From an uncultured Alphaproteobacteria bacterium (GTDB lineage Bacteria > Pseudomonadota > Alphaproteobacteria > Rhodobacterales > Rhodobacteraceae): a DNA stretch of 64,000 nt. The position numbers and the translations under genes are program-made. The stretch lies in assembly GCA_902580265.1 (NCBI GenBank), contig CACHJY010000001.1, positions 59,731 through 123,730 of the forward strand. Direction: 5' to 3'. Below the pieces are notes generated by a model. It searched no databases, had not been told where the DNA came from, and saw only the letters and a list, made by a program, of their open reading frames with translations. This document shows positions 1-9,085 of the stretch, piece after piece; within the stretch, counting starts at the first letter, position 1, and every line of letters starts with the position of its first letter.

Positions 1-44
1 ATATGCTAGCCACTCACTTCTTTTATCAAATTGAGTATTAATAA

Positions 45-1943
45 ATGCCCACAAAAGAAATTGACCGAAAGATTGCTGTAATTTTTGCTACTGATGTAGT
101 GAATTACAGTAAGCATATGGAAATAGATGAAAGCGAGACTGTAAAAAGTCTTAGGTTTTATGAAAAGATACTTAAAGGTTTTTTTAAAAAATATAATGGC
201 AATTTATTTAATTCGGGGGGCGACTCCTTTATGGCAGAATTCGTTAGCGCTGTGGATGCGGTCGAATGCGCTGTTGAGTTTCAAAAAAAGATAAAAACTA
301 GTAATTCATCATCTACAAAGGTTGCGCTGGAATTTCGTATTGGTATCAATGCTGGAGACGTAATTAAGGAAAAGGGAAATTTATTAGGTGAAGGGGTTAA
401 TATAGCAGCCCGACTGGAAGCATTAGCATTGGAAGGAGGTATCTCAGTATCTAAGAGTGTTTTTGATTATGTGAAAGGTAAAACAAAACATCAATTCAAT
501 GATCTTGGCATTCAAAAAGTAAAGCAAAACGAATTCCATGCCTTTGATATCGTGTTAGATCCTTCCCATAAAAGATCTCTGAAGCCCAAACAGTCAAAAG
601 GCCTCATAGCGATCTTGGCTGTAGGCATTTTAGTCTTAGTGATGGGTGTGTTTTCCTTTTATTTAAATGACGGTACGGAGATAAAGAATGCTGAACAAAT
701 TATTGCCGAGTCGGATAGGCCAATGGTTTTAGTAATGCCATTTGAAAATAGATCAGGAAATAAATCAGACGACCAGCTCAGCAGTGGTATGACTGATATA
801 ATTATCTCTTCATTAGCCAGTCATCCAAGACTTTTAGTGCAATCAAGCAGCACTAGTAATTTCATAAAGAAAAAAGGTATGTCTGATCAAGAAATAAAGA
901 ATGAATATTATGTGAACTATATCTTAAGAGGTTACAACCAAGTTTCAGGAGAAAAAATTAGAACAACGGTAGAGCTTTCTGATGTTATAAAGAATAAGAT
1001 AGTCTGGACAGACAAGTTTGACTTTAAATTGAACGATATATTTGAAATTCAAGATACAATTTCAGAAAAAGTACTAGAAAAACTTCAAATTAAACTAACT
1101 TTAGGAGATTCCTTTGATGATGATAGAAAATATTTTAAGGACCCTGAAAACTGGCAGAGGTTTCTAAAAGCTAACCCTCTTTTCCTCTCTATGTCGTTAG
1201 AGGGTGTCAAGGAAGCTGGGAAATTATTTGAGACTATTTTTGAGACAGAACCAAATAACCCTGTTGTTCTTTCTATGTATGCTTGGTATTTCACAGCTGA
1301 GGCAAATGTAGGGCTACGCGATTGGAATATTGGAAAAGATATGATAGAAACTGCCAAGCGAGCAGTTAAATATGGCCCAGATTTATCAGATGCCAATAGC
1401 CTTCTAGCAACTTTAATGGCTAAAAATCCCAAGGAATTCCCTGAATATTCAGAAGAAGAATTGATTGAAACCGCTAGAAAATATGCGATTAATTCATCAG
1501 ATTTAAATCCGACCGGCATCATAAGTATCTTATCCGCTGCAAATTCTCTTTTTATCGTAGGCCTGTATGATCAGGCAGTTAAAAATTATGAAAAAGCTTT
1601 AAAAGTCGCTCCTCATCCACCAGGAAATGTAAAGTTAAACTATGCTTTGGCGCTTACATATTTGAAAGAGTATGAGAAAGCCTATAAGTTGGCGTCTGAA
1701 TTATCAGAAAACGAGCAATACTTTGGAGGGGCACAAATGGGGGCTCTTGGAATCAGAGCCTTTATAGATATGGAAAAGGGCAGGTCAAATGATGCAAAGA
1801 AAGTAGCCGGAAGGATATTAGAAATTGATAGTAGTATTAATTTTAAAAAGTTAAGAAGAGCCATGAAAACCTTCATAATTATGGATAAATCTTTTATGGG
1901 AAAGCTTGCTAGCGCTTTAGAAAAAGCGGGCATCTCTTCTTGA
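45..1943 (+). CDS. Class III adenylate cyclase with TolB-like and TPR regions
   Basis: Predicted to make cAMP. The N-terminal cyclase domain (about residues 8-175) keeps the first metal Asp (ATDVV), the second metal motif (GGDSF) and the Asn/Arg pair in GVNIAARLE. A single membrane segment follows at about 187-207. Then comes a TolB/FlgO-like domain (about 230-350, starting VLVMPFENRSG) and TPR-like helices to residue 632. The cyclase would be cytoplasmic and the TolB/TPR part on the other side of the membrane. This architecture is common in alphaproteobacteria; the signal it senses is unknown. Two more cyclases follow on the same strand. Confidence 0.88.
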   Translation: MPTKEIDRKIAVIFATDVVNYSKHMEIDESETVKSLRFYEKILKGFFKKYNGNLFNSGGDSFMAEFVSAVDAVECAVEFQKKIKTSNSSSTKVALEFRIGINAGDVIKEKGNLLGEGVNIAARLEALALEGGISVSKSVFDYVKGKTKHQFNDLGIQKVKQNEFHAFDIVLDPSHKRSLKPKQSKGLIAILAVGILVLVMGVFSFYLNDGTEIKNAEQIIAESDRPMVLVMPFENRSGNKSDDQLSSGMTDIIISSLASHPRLLVQSSSTSNFIKKKGMSDQEIKNEYYVNYILRGYNQVSGEKIRTTVELSDVIKNKIVWTDKFDFKLNDIFEIQDTISEKVLEKLQIKLTLGDSFDDDRKYFKDPENWQRFLKANPLFLSMSLEGVKEAGKLFETIFETEPNNPVVLSMYAWYFTAEANVGLRDWNIGKDMIETAKRAVKYGPDLSDANSLLATLMAKNPKEFPEYSEEELIETARKYAINSSDLNPTGIISILSAANSLFIVGLYDQAVKNYEKALKVAPHPPGNVKLNYALALTYLKEYEKAYKLASELSENEQYFGGAQMGALGIRAFIDMEKGRSNDAKKVAGRILEIDSSINFKKLRRAMKTFIIMDKSFMGKLASALEKAGISS

Positions 1944-2046
1944 ATCCACTTAAATCCTTTTTTTGTGTACCCATTTGTACTGAATACTTGCTTACTGACC
2001 GAATTTATAAGAAGATCGTCCATACTCAGAACTTTTTTTAGTAAAG

Positions 2047-3330
2047 ATGGAAAACGAGCTTTTTATAAATAAAAGATATGTGAAAGGGCTTAGGTTAGCC
2101 TCAATAACCTTGTTTGGTTTATACCTAATTGGTTTTCTGAATATCACTTTTGTTCCTGGACTCGAAACTTTGTTGGTGAAACAATTAGCTACTGTAGTGA
2201 TGGTAACCGGCTTTATTACATTTGGTGCGATAGCCACACTTATTAAAGAAGAGAATTACAATATTTGTCTTTTCTTTGCTGTGGCTATGCAGATAGCTTT
2301 TCCCTTACTTTTTGGTGCCGTTATAAATTATGAGTTTTCAATGGTGGGCGCAAACGAACTTTTTGGAGCAAGATTGATGGATTATGCTTTTGTGGGGGCT
2401 GCCGGACCTATGGTTGTATCAATTTTATTCGCAAGGTTTTATTTATCTATATTTTTTGTTGTATACAACTTTGCCATCGCACTATTCCAAGCATTCAGCA
2501 TATTCAACAGAGGAGAGGTGTTTTTTTCATTTAATTACAATGAGATAGCAACAAATATTAATGCTATAAATGGAGGAATATTTGGTCAAAATATAACTTA
2601 TTTAATTGTAGTGGCCGTTGGATTGCTTACTCTAGCATGGGTTATTGAAAGTAATCTTAGAGAAGCAACACTTCAAGAAAGATCTAATAATCTCCTAGGA
2701 AGATATTTTTCACCCGAAGTAAGAGATGAGATTGAAAAAAATAAGCTTGATTTCAATCAAAATTCTGAAAAAGAACAAAACATCGCTGTAATGTTTACTG
2801 ATATTTCTGACTTTACAAAGATATCCGAAGGACTTGAGCCTAAGCAAGTTCTTAAGCTTCTCTCAGAATATCAGACCAAAATGGTTGCTGCAGTGTTTCA
2901 GAATGGTGGATCGGTAGATAAGTTTATTGGTGATAGCGTAATGGCGACTTTTGGAACTCCTGTATCTAGAGGTAATGATGCACAAAATGCTCTTAATTGC
3001 ATTAGACAGATGCAGATTTCAATGCGAGAATGGGAAAAAGAGAGGTCAGATAACGATCTTCCAGTAATAAAACATCGAGTAGGGGTGCACTATGGATCAT
3101 GCTTTGTTGGAAACGTTGGAAGTGAGGATAGAGTTGAATTCACGGTCATTGGAGACACAGTTAATGTAGCAAGTAGAATTTGTGAAGCATGCAAAGAGGT
3201 TAAATCCAATATTTTAATCTCTGATGAAGTAAAGTTACGACTTAGCGAAAACTTGCCTACGGAAGAAGTGACAAACTTTGAAGTTAGGGGAAGAGATAAA
3301 AAAATTACACTGCACAAGCTAGTTGTTTGA
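2047..3330 (+). CDS. Membrane-anchored class III adenylate/guanylate cyclase
   Basis: The first 200 residues hold about six hydrophobic segments, forming a membrane sensor module. A short linker leads into a C-terminal cyclase catalytic domain (about 235-427). Catalytic landmarks are FTDISDFT (metal Asp), FIGDSVMATF (second metal Asp) and GDTVNVASRI (Asn/Arg that stabilise the transition state). It lacks the TolB/TPR region of its two neighbours, so it is a different subtype and not a tandem duplicate. The nucleotide product (cAMP or cGMP) cannot be told from sequence by eye. Confidence 0.88.
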   Translation: MENELFINKRYVKGLRLASITLFGLYLIGFLNITFVPGLETLLVKQLATVVMVTGFITFGAIATLIKEENYNICLFFAVAMQIAFPLLFGAVINYEFSMVGANELFGARLMDYAFVGAAGPMVVSILFARFYLSIFFVVYNFAIALFQAFSIFNRGEVFFSFNYNEIATNINAINGGIFGQNITYLIVVAVGLLTLAWVIESNLREATLQERSNNLLGRYFSPEVRDEIEKNKLDFNQNSEKEQNIAVMFTDISDFTKISEGLEPKQVLKLLSEYQTKMVAAVFQNGGSVDKFIGDSVMATFGTPVSRGNDAQNALNCIRQMQISMREWEKERSDNDLPVIKHRVGVHYGSCFVGNVGSEDRVEFTVIGDTVNVASRICEACKEVKSNILISDEVKLRLSENLPTEEVTNFEVRGRDKKITLHKLVV

Positions 3331-3432
3331 AGTTAGTAATTCTATTGCTAAAAAGAGTATGCTATTTTTCTTTAAAGGAATTAAACTAAAACACTGAAAA
3401 ATTGCGATATTGTATAATTTAAATGTTCATGA

Positions 3433-5211
3433 ATGACTAAAGTAAATAGAAAGCTTACGACCATTCTAGCCACCGATTGTGTTGGTTTTAGTCGTCTTAT
3501 GGAAGAAAATGAGGAGCTAACTCTTCAAAATTTAAAAGCATGCAGATCAATAATTGATCCACTAATAAAAGATTTTGGAGGTAGGATTTTTCATACAGCT
3601 GGGGATTCTGTGATTGCCGAATTCAATAGCCCCGTAGAATGTGTCAACGTAGCAATAGAGTTTCAAAAAAGTATTTCGGAAAGAAATAATACTTTGGATA
3701 AATCCTCATCGCTTGTTTTTAGAGTGGGAATTCATTTAGATGACGTAATTATTGAGGGAGACAATATATATGGATCTGGTGTTAATATAGCCTCAAGGCT
3801 CGAGACTGAATGCTCTCCTGGACAAATTTTGCTTTCTAGAGCTGTTAAAGAACAAGTTTCAAAAAAAATTGATTTTGAGTTTAACTCTCTTGGATTTAGA
3901 GCGTTGAAAAATATATCTGATTCATTTGAAGTATTCCAAGTTTCACATGAGACGCCTGAAAATATAGCAGCACAAAAAATAAATACCCAATCAAGCCTCA
4001 CAAAAAAATATAAACCTAAATTGCTCGTAATTCCCTTTACCAATACTGGTAAGGATGAAGACAGTGAATATTTAGTAGATGGGATTGTAGAGGATTTAAT
4101 CACCGAATTCTCAATGATTAAAGAGTTAGACATTTGTTCCAGACAGAGTGCCTTTGAATTTAAAGGAAAGGGAAGCCAGTTTTCTGATTTTGCTAAGAAC
4201 CTCAATGCAAATTTTGTTGTAGCAGGGAGTATACGATCCTCTGGAAAAAGAGTAAGGATATCGGTTGAACTAAACGATGTAACAGAAAATAAAGTTATTT
4301 GGAGCCAAAAATATGATCGAGTTATTGAAGACATTTTTGATGTTCAAGATGAAATAGTAAGAAAAATTACAATTGCACTTTTAGGTGAAATAGAAATTTC
4401 AAGCCTGAATCGATCCAAAAGAAAGCCTGCTGAAAATATGACATCATATGAGTATTTAATAAGGGCCAAGCAATTGCATCATAAGTTTACCAAAGAAGCT
4501 AATAGAGAAGCTTTAGATTTTGTTAGCAAGGCAATTGAAGCCGATCAAACAAACGCGCAAGCACTAGCTTGGAAGGCCTGCATTATGGGTCAAGCAAGAG
4601 CCAGACAGTATGTTGAAATAATAGATCAAGAAGCCTATTACGAAGAAATGTCAGGCTATGTGCAAAGAGCAGTTGACTTAGACGAAAATGATTTTGAATG
4701 TAATAGGATGCTTTGTTTTGCCTATCTAACTCAGCATAAATACGATAAGGCAGAAGAGTATGGGAAGAGGGCCTTTGACCTAAATCCAAATGATCCGAGG
4801 GTCTCTTCAGGTTATGGAGAGGTTCTTGTAAGAGTGGGGAGAAGTGAGGAAGGTATTGAATTGTTAAAAAAAGCACTTGAACTCGACCCTGTCCCAATGG
4901 GTCAAATAAATTCTGATAAACGCCTTGCCGATCTTTTATTAGGTCTTTTTATGAATAAGAATTATGTTGAGTGTTTAGAAATCGGCATGAAAATTCAAAA
5001 TATTGACTTTAGATCTTGGTTATTGCTTTTAGAAGCCCATAAAAATGCTAAAACACCTGCAAGCGAGTTAGATAAACTTCTAACAATGAACACCAAATTT
5101 CGGGATGCCGATTATGTAATGGAAATTGATAGGTTTCATATTCAGGATACAAAAATAACGAATAGCCTAACAATGACCGCTAAGGAGGTACTATCGGATA
5201 GGATTATGTGA
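3433..5211 (+). CDS. Class III adenylate cyclase with TolB-like and TPR regions
   Basis: Same plan as the gene at 45-1943, but with no clear membrane segment between domains. The cyclase domain (about 5-175) shows ATDCVGFSRLM, AGDSVIAEF and GVNIASRLE. A TolB-like domain follows (about 195-320, starting LLVIPFTNTG), then TPR units to residue 592. The predicted protein is soluble. The stop codon is followed directly, in the same frame, by 62 codons of a decayed crotonase gene, so a deletion junction probably lies near this 3' end. Confidence 0.87.
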   Translation: MTKVNRKLTTILATDCVGFSRLMEENEELTLQNLKACRSIIDPLIKDFGGRIFHTAGDSVIAEFNSPVECVNVAIEFQKSISERNNTLDKSSSLVFRVGIHLDDVIIEGDNIYGSGVNIASRLETECSPGQILLSRAVKEQVSKKIDFEFNSLGFRALKNISDSFEVFQVSHETPENIAAQKINTQSSLTKKYKPKLLVIPFTNTGKDEDSEYLVDGIVEDLITEFSMIKELDICSRQSAFEFKGKGSQFSDFAKNLNANFVVAGSIRSSGKRVRISVELNDVTENKVIWSQKYDRVIEDIFDVQDEIVRKITIALLGEIEISSLNRSKRKPAENMTSYEYLIRAKQLHHKFTKEANREALDFVSKAIEADQTNAQALAWKACIMGQARARQYVEIIDQEAYYEEMSGYVQRAVDLDENDFECNRMLCFAYLTQHKYDKAEEYGKRAFDLNPNDPRVSSGYGEVLVRVGRSEEGIELLKKALELDPVPMGQINSDKRLADLLLGLFMNKNYVECLEIGMKIQNIDFRSWLLLLEAHKNAKTPASELDKLLTMNTKFRDADYVMEIDRFHIQDTKITNSLTMTAKEVLSDRIM

Positions 5212-5400
5212 AAAGATTGTGGATCTGGTGATACTCGAAGAGATTCAGACTCTATTATTGAAAGTAGGGGGCTTAGTATAGACGAAGGAATAAAATTAGA
5301 ATTGAGAAATGGAGTAGACGCTTCTTCTAAGGAAGGCGCTAAAGGTGCAGCTTACTTTTCTGCCGGTGTAGGACGCCACGGAGACTTTAAAAATATTTAA
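5212..5400 (+). pseudogene. C-terminal remnant of an enoyl-CoA hydratase/isomerase (crotonase)
   Basis: Reading straight on after the stop at 5209-5211 gives 62 sense codons and a TAA. The peptide contains SRGLSIDEGIKLELRNG and ends GAAYFSAGVGRHGDFKNI. This matches the C-terminal helices of crotonase-fold proteins, where an RGLxLxEG..LE segment is followed by an EGxxAF...RxPxF-like tail. The N-terminal roughly 190 residues with the oxyanion-hole motifs are absent, and there is no start codon. It is a gene fragment, not a working enzyme. The family call rests on recall of the C-terminal pattern. Confidence 0.6.
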
Positions 5401-5402
5401 CT

Positions 5403-5924
5403 ATGAATAAAAGAAAAACACTTTTTTACTTTGGATATGGGTCCAATATGTCAACCCATTACCTAATAAAGAGAAGAAAGATTACACCTTTTTCAAGTAA
5501 TGTTGGGGTTCTAAAAGATTACCAGTTAATTATGAATATGGGTGGGCCAAACTTTTTGGAACCTTCTTTTGCAAATATAAGACCCTTTAAAGGTTCTAAT
5601 GTCGAGGGAGTCATACACGAAATTGATGAAGAGGACCTGCAAAAGATTGTAAATACTGAAGGAGAAGATTATCAGTTAGAGAAGCTATCAGTTTACACAG
5701 AAGGTCAAATCAAAACAGCATATACATTGATATATATTACTGCAGAAACAAAAGATATTCCTCCATCTAAAAGATATTTGAAAATTTTAATTAGTGCTGC
5801 AAAAGAAAACAATTTATCCACAAATTATATAGAAACTTTGGAAAGAAGGCCTAATGTTTATTATCCAATACTTTCCGAGATCTTTTCATTGCGAGTATAT
5901 CTATGGGTATGGCTAAGAACTTAG
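5403..5924 (+). CDS. Gamma-glutamylcyclotransferase-like protein (GGCT/AIG2 family)
   Basis: A 173-residue protein beginning with the family's substrate-binding signature FGYGSNM near residue 11. The likely catalytic Glu is in NTEGEDYQ, about residue 83. Family members release 5-oxoproline from gamma-glutamyl peptides or amines, but many bacterial members have no assigned substrate. It begins 2 bases after the crotonase remnant and has no obvious Shine-Dalgarno sequence. Its own upstream region may therefore have been lost with the crotonase deletion. Confidence 0.72.
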   Translation: MNKRKTLFYFGYGSNMSTHYLIKRRKITPFSSNVGVLKDYQLIMNMGGPNFLEPSFANIRPFKGSNVEGVIHEIDEEDLQKIVNTEGEDYQLEKLSVYTEGQIKTAYTLIYITAETKDIPPSKRYLKILISAAKENNLSTNYIETLERRPNVYYPILSEIFSLRVYLWVWLRT

Positions 5925-5948
5925 AGAATCAAATAGAATAATTTGAAC

Positions 5949-7988
5949 TTATCGAAGCTCAGCAGCAGTATTTCCACCATCTACTGTTAAAACATGACCA
6001 GTAGTCCTATCGAGCTGCGCTAGTGCGATGAACGCGTCTGCTACGTGACGGGCTTCTACTTCCTTTTCCAGCAAATTGCCTGACATATATTTCTGTTCAG
6101 ATATATCTCTAGCCCTCGCACGTGTTTTTATAAAATCAGATGTTAGCAGACCAGACCTTATACGATCGGCATTAATGCCATTAATGCGAATACCTAATGA
6201 ACCAAGCTCTAATGCCAGTTGTCTCATTAAGAACATAGTCGTAGACTTAGGCATACCGTAAGCTCCCATTCCTTTGCCAGGATTAACTGCTTGCTTTGAT
6301 ATATTAAATAAGATTTGACCTCCTCTGCCCTGTATCTCAAGTATTTTTGCAGCCTCAACTGAAAAAGATTGATGAGCAAAAAAGTTAAGCTCAAAAGAAT
6401 CTCTTAGTTTCTTATTTGGTAAATTAAGTAAATGCCCGCTTGGGGCATTGCCGGCATTCGAAACTAATATATCTAGGCCTCCAAAATTCCAAATAGCAGC
6501 TTCTATTGCTTTTTTAGCACTATTTTTATCAGTAATATCACAGCAGAATGATTTATCCCACGGTGTCAGCTTTGATAATGCAATGTCTAATAGCTTTTGA
6601 TTATTATCAACCAATAAGATATTTGCGCCCAATCGAGAAAACGCTTTAGCTGTTTCTAGTCCAATTGTTCCAGCTCCACCTGTAATAACGACCACTTTCC
6701 CTTCAAAAGCAGGAGGTTTACCCTTTCCTAATTTTGCTTGTTCTAGTGACCAATACTCACAATCGAACATATCTTTTTCTTTGATAGGGAAAAACCCTCC
6801 AAATTTCTCACTTATGATACGAATATGTAAGTTTTGTTCTGCCAGGTCAGCTGTGGCAGATGCTTCTTTAGCATTCTTGCCTACTCCAATAACTCCAATA
6901 GTTCGTAACCACCCATGTTTTGGGTCTGCAGTCAAAATTGATTTCTTTTCATCTGCCTTTTTCGACTGTCTATTAAAATATTTAATATACCGATTAGAGA
7001 AACCCTCAATATGTTTCTTTAATGCCTTTTCATTTAGATAGTCCGCTGTATTTTTAATGTGAAGCGGAGTCCCTTTAGTTCTGATAACGTGATCCGGGGA
7101 GGCCATGCCTCTATTTTCTAGCTTTGTAAGGTTTTTATTATTCAGTAAATTTAATACTTGTTTACTATTTCTTAGATCAATTATTGGCATCGGATCTTTT
7201 TCTCTTAACGCTATGTCTGCGATTAAACCTCTTATTTTGGGGACCATATATAAATTTTTTGTGGGAAGTCTTTTGCCAAGTTCCAATTCTTTTTTTAAGC
7301 CAAAGAATGTAGCTACTTTATTTGTTTGCTCAATAACTCTCCGATAACTTTCCTCAGCCGTTTTTCCAAAGGTAAAATGACCGTGATTTAACAAAATCAT
7401 ACCCTTTACAGACGGATTTTTTTCATATATTTCAACAGCTTTTTTTGCTAACTTAAAGCCAGGCATTATATATGGAACTATAGCTAGAGAGTCACCAAAT
7501 ATTTCATTACAGATCTTCTTTGCATCTGGTAGATTAGCCAAAATTAAAAATGGTGTAGAGTGAGTATGGTCTACGAATTTATGAGGCAAAAATGCATGAA
7601 GTAATGTTTCAACAGACGGATTGGGTGAGCCACTATCAATAAGGTTATTTCTCTGGATATTAACCATATCCTCATCGGTCATCTTTTTTAACTTTCGAAA
7701 CTCTCGCAGTGGATCCAACCTTACACCTGGTAATCCTGGAGCTTCAATAGTATCGAGGTTCCAGCCTGAACCTTTCACATGAAGAATGTCTTCATTTTCC
7801 CCAAAAATATTTTTTCTAGATACTTTTACGGACGTATTTCCACCACCGTGCATTATTAGGTCAGGAACTAAACCAATTAGTCTTGAAGTATAAACTCTCT
7901 CCCCAAGATCCTTATCAGCCGCTAATGAACCCGCTTTTCTTCTCCATCCATTTGCATCAGTTCTATTATAATTATTTCTTACAAACAT
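5949..7988 (-). CDS. Bifunctional class II aldolase / short-chain dehydrogenase (RhaD-ADH type)
   Basis: A 679-residue fusion. The N-terminal class II aldolase part (about 30-400) has GGGNTS at 48-53, the metal-binding HTH at 141-143 and NHGH at 201-204. The C-terminal SDR part (about 428-679) has the NAD(P) motif TGGAGTIG at 436-443, the NAG motif near 511 and catalytic Tyr577/Lys581. The family is usually annotated as rhamnulose-1-phosphate aldolase/lactaldehyde dehydrogenase. Here it is the last gene of an operon with mtnK and mtnA, and there are no rhamnose genes. I therefore infer that it cleaves 5-methylthioribulose-1-P (or 5-deoxyribulose-1-P) to DHAP and an aldehyde, which the SDR domain then oxidises or reduces. 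Confidence 0.85.
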   Translation of the reverse strand: MFVRNNYNRTDANGWRRKAGSLAADKDLGERVYTSRLIGLVPDLIMHGGGNTSVKVSRKNIFGENEDILHVKGSGWNLDTIEAPGLPGVRLDPLREFRKLKKMTDEDMVNIQRNNLIDSGSPNPSVETLLHAFLPHKFVDHTHSTPFLILANLPDAKKICNEIFGDSLAIVPYIMPGFKLAKKAVEIYEKNPSVKGMILLNHGHFTFGKTAEESYRRVIEQTNKVATFFGLKKELELGKRLPTKNLYMVPKIRGLIADIALREKDPMPIIDLRNSKQVLNLLNNKNLTKLENRGMASPDHVIRTKGTPLHIKNTADYLNEKALKKHIEGFSNRYIKYFNRQSKKADEKKSILTADPKHGWLRTIGVIGVGKNAKEASATADLAEQNLHIRIISEKFGGFFPIKEKDMFDCEYWSLEQAKLGKGKPPAFEGKVVVITGGAGTIGLETAKAFSRLGANILLVDNNQKLLDIALSKLTPWDKSFCCDITDKNSAKKAIEAAIWNFGGLDILVSNAGNAPSGHLLNLPNKKLRDSFELNFFAHQSFSVEAAKILEIQGRGGQILFNISKQAVNPGKGMGAYGMPKSTTMFLMRQLALELGSLGIRINGINADRIRSGLLTSDFIKTRARARDISEQKYMSGNLLEKEVEARHVADAFIALAQLDRTTGHVLTVDGGNTAAELR

Positions 7989-7999
7989 CTTCTTATCCT

Positions 8000-9085
8000 C
8001 TATTTAGTCGGGAAAAGGTCTTCTAGTTTTTGGGTATTTGGATTACAAACACCATTTTCGGTAATTAATCCAGTAATCAAGCTGGAAGGTGTAATATCAA
8101 AGGCAGGATTAAATCCAAAAGTTCCTTCAGGCGTTACTTTAACGCTATTTATCTGATTATTTTTATCGTTTCCTTTTACGTAAGAAACCTCTTCTTCATT
8201 TCTTTCTTCTATGGGGATTTCTTTTAGTCCGTCATAGACTGTCCAATCTATTGTTGGGGACGGTAGGGCCACATAAAATGGTACTCCATTGTCCTTTGCA
8301 GCCAACGCTTTTAAATATGTTCCAATTTTATTACAAACATCACCTTTGGCTGTAGTTCTGTCAGTTCCTACAATTACCATATCAACCTGACCAGTTTGCA
8401 TTAGAAATCCACCGGTATTATCTACGATGTATTCATGATCAATACCATGACTATTTAGCTCCCATGAAGTTAGCGCTCCTTGATTTCTTGGCCGAGTCTC
8501 ATCTACCCATATTTTAACGGGCAGCCCTTTATCATATGCCTGATACATAGGACTAGTTGCAGTGCCCCAGTCAACTGTCGCTAGCCAGCCTGCATTGCAG
8601 TGGGTAAGTATATTGACAGGATCACCTTTTTTCTTGTTAGAAATCTTTGATATTATATCCGCTCCAAACTCACCAATTTTCCGATTTATTTCAACATCTT
8701 CATCCGAGATCTCCAGAGCTAACTCCATAGCTTTTTTTGCTCTATCAGTAGTAGCTACTTGCGACAAATAATCTTTACATCGATTGAGGGCCCATCTTAG
8801 ATTTATTGCAGTCGGTCTTGTCGCGTTAAGAACTTCCCAGGCGTTATTTAGTGCTTTGTCTGTACAGTCCTTTTGCATTTGTTTTGCAATGCCGAAAGCG
8901 GCTGTGGCACCAATAAGTGGAGCGCCTCTTACCGCCATATCTTTAATTGCAATTCTGAAGTCTTCTAAGCTGTCTAAATTAATAACTTTAAAAGAATAAG
9001 GCAACTCTCTTTGATCGATTATTTTTACAGTATTTGAGTCTTTTTCATACCAAATAGATCTATAGTGTTTGTTGTTTACCTTCAT
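8000..9085 (-). CDS. mtnA: S-methyl-5-thioribose-1-phosphate isomerase
   Basis: Converts 5-methylthioribose-1-P to 5-methylthioribulose-1-P in methionine salvage; homologues also accept 5-deoxyribose-1-P. Seen in sequence: RGAPLIG at 53-59, the catalytic Cys163 in THCNAG, and Asp242 in VGTDR, followed by the KGDVCNKIGT stretch. At 361 residues it has the usual length. It overlaps the mtnK stop by 4 bases and lies 11 bases before the aldolase/SDR gene, so the three are one operon. The later genes of the classical methionine salvage route (mtnB, C, D, W) are absent nearby, which favours the aldolase shunt. Confidence 0.93.
   Translation of the reverse strand: MKVNNKHYRSIWYEKDSNTVKIIDQRELPYSFKVINLDSLEDFRIAIKDMAVRGAPLIGATAAFGIAKQMQKDCTDKALNNAWEVLNATRPTAINLRWALNRCKDYLSQVATTDRAKKAMELALEISDEDVEINRKIGEFGADIISKISNKKKGDPVNILTHCNAGWLATVDWGTATSPMYQAYDKGLPVKIWVDETRPRNQGALTSWELNSHGIDHEYIVDNTGGFLMQTGQVDMVIVGTDRTTAKGDVCNKIGTYLKALAAKDNGVPFYVALPSPTIDWTVYDGLKEIPIEERNEEEVSYVKGNDKNNQINSVKVTPEGTFGFNPAFDITPSSLITGLITENGVCNPNTQKLEDLFPTK

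Noticed and set aside
5949..7988. Rhamnose catabolism enzyme
   Set aside because: The fusion has that family name, but no rhamnose kinase, isomerase or mutarotase is nearby; its operon partners are mtnA and mtnK.
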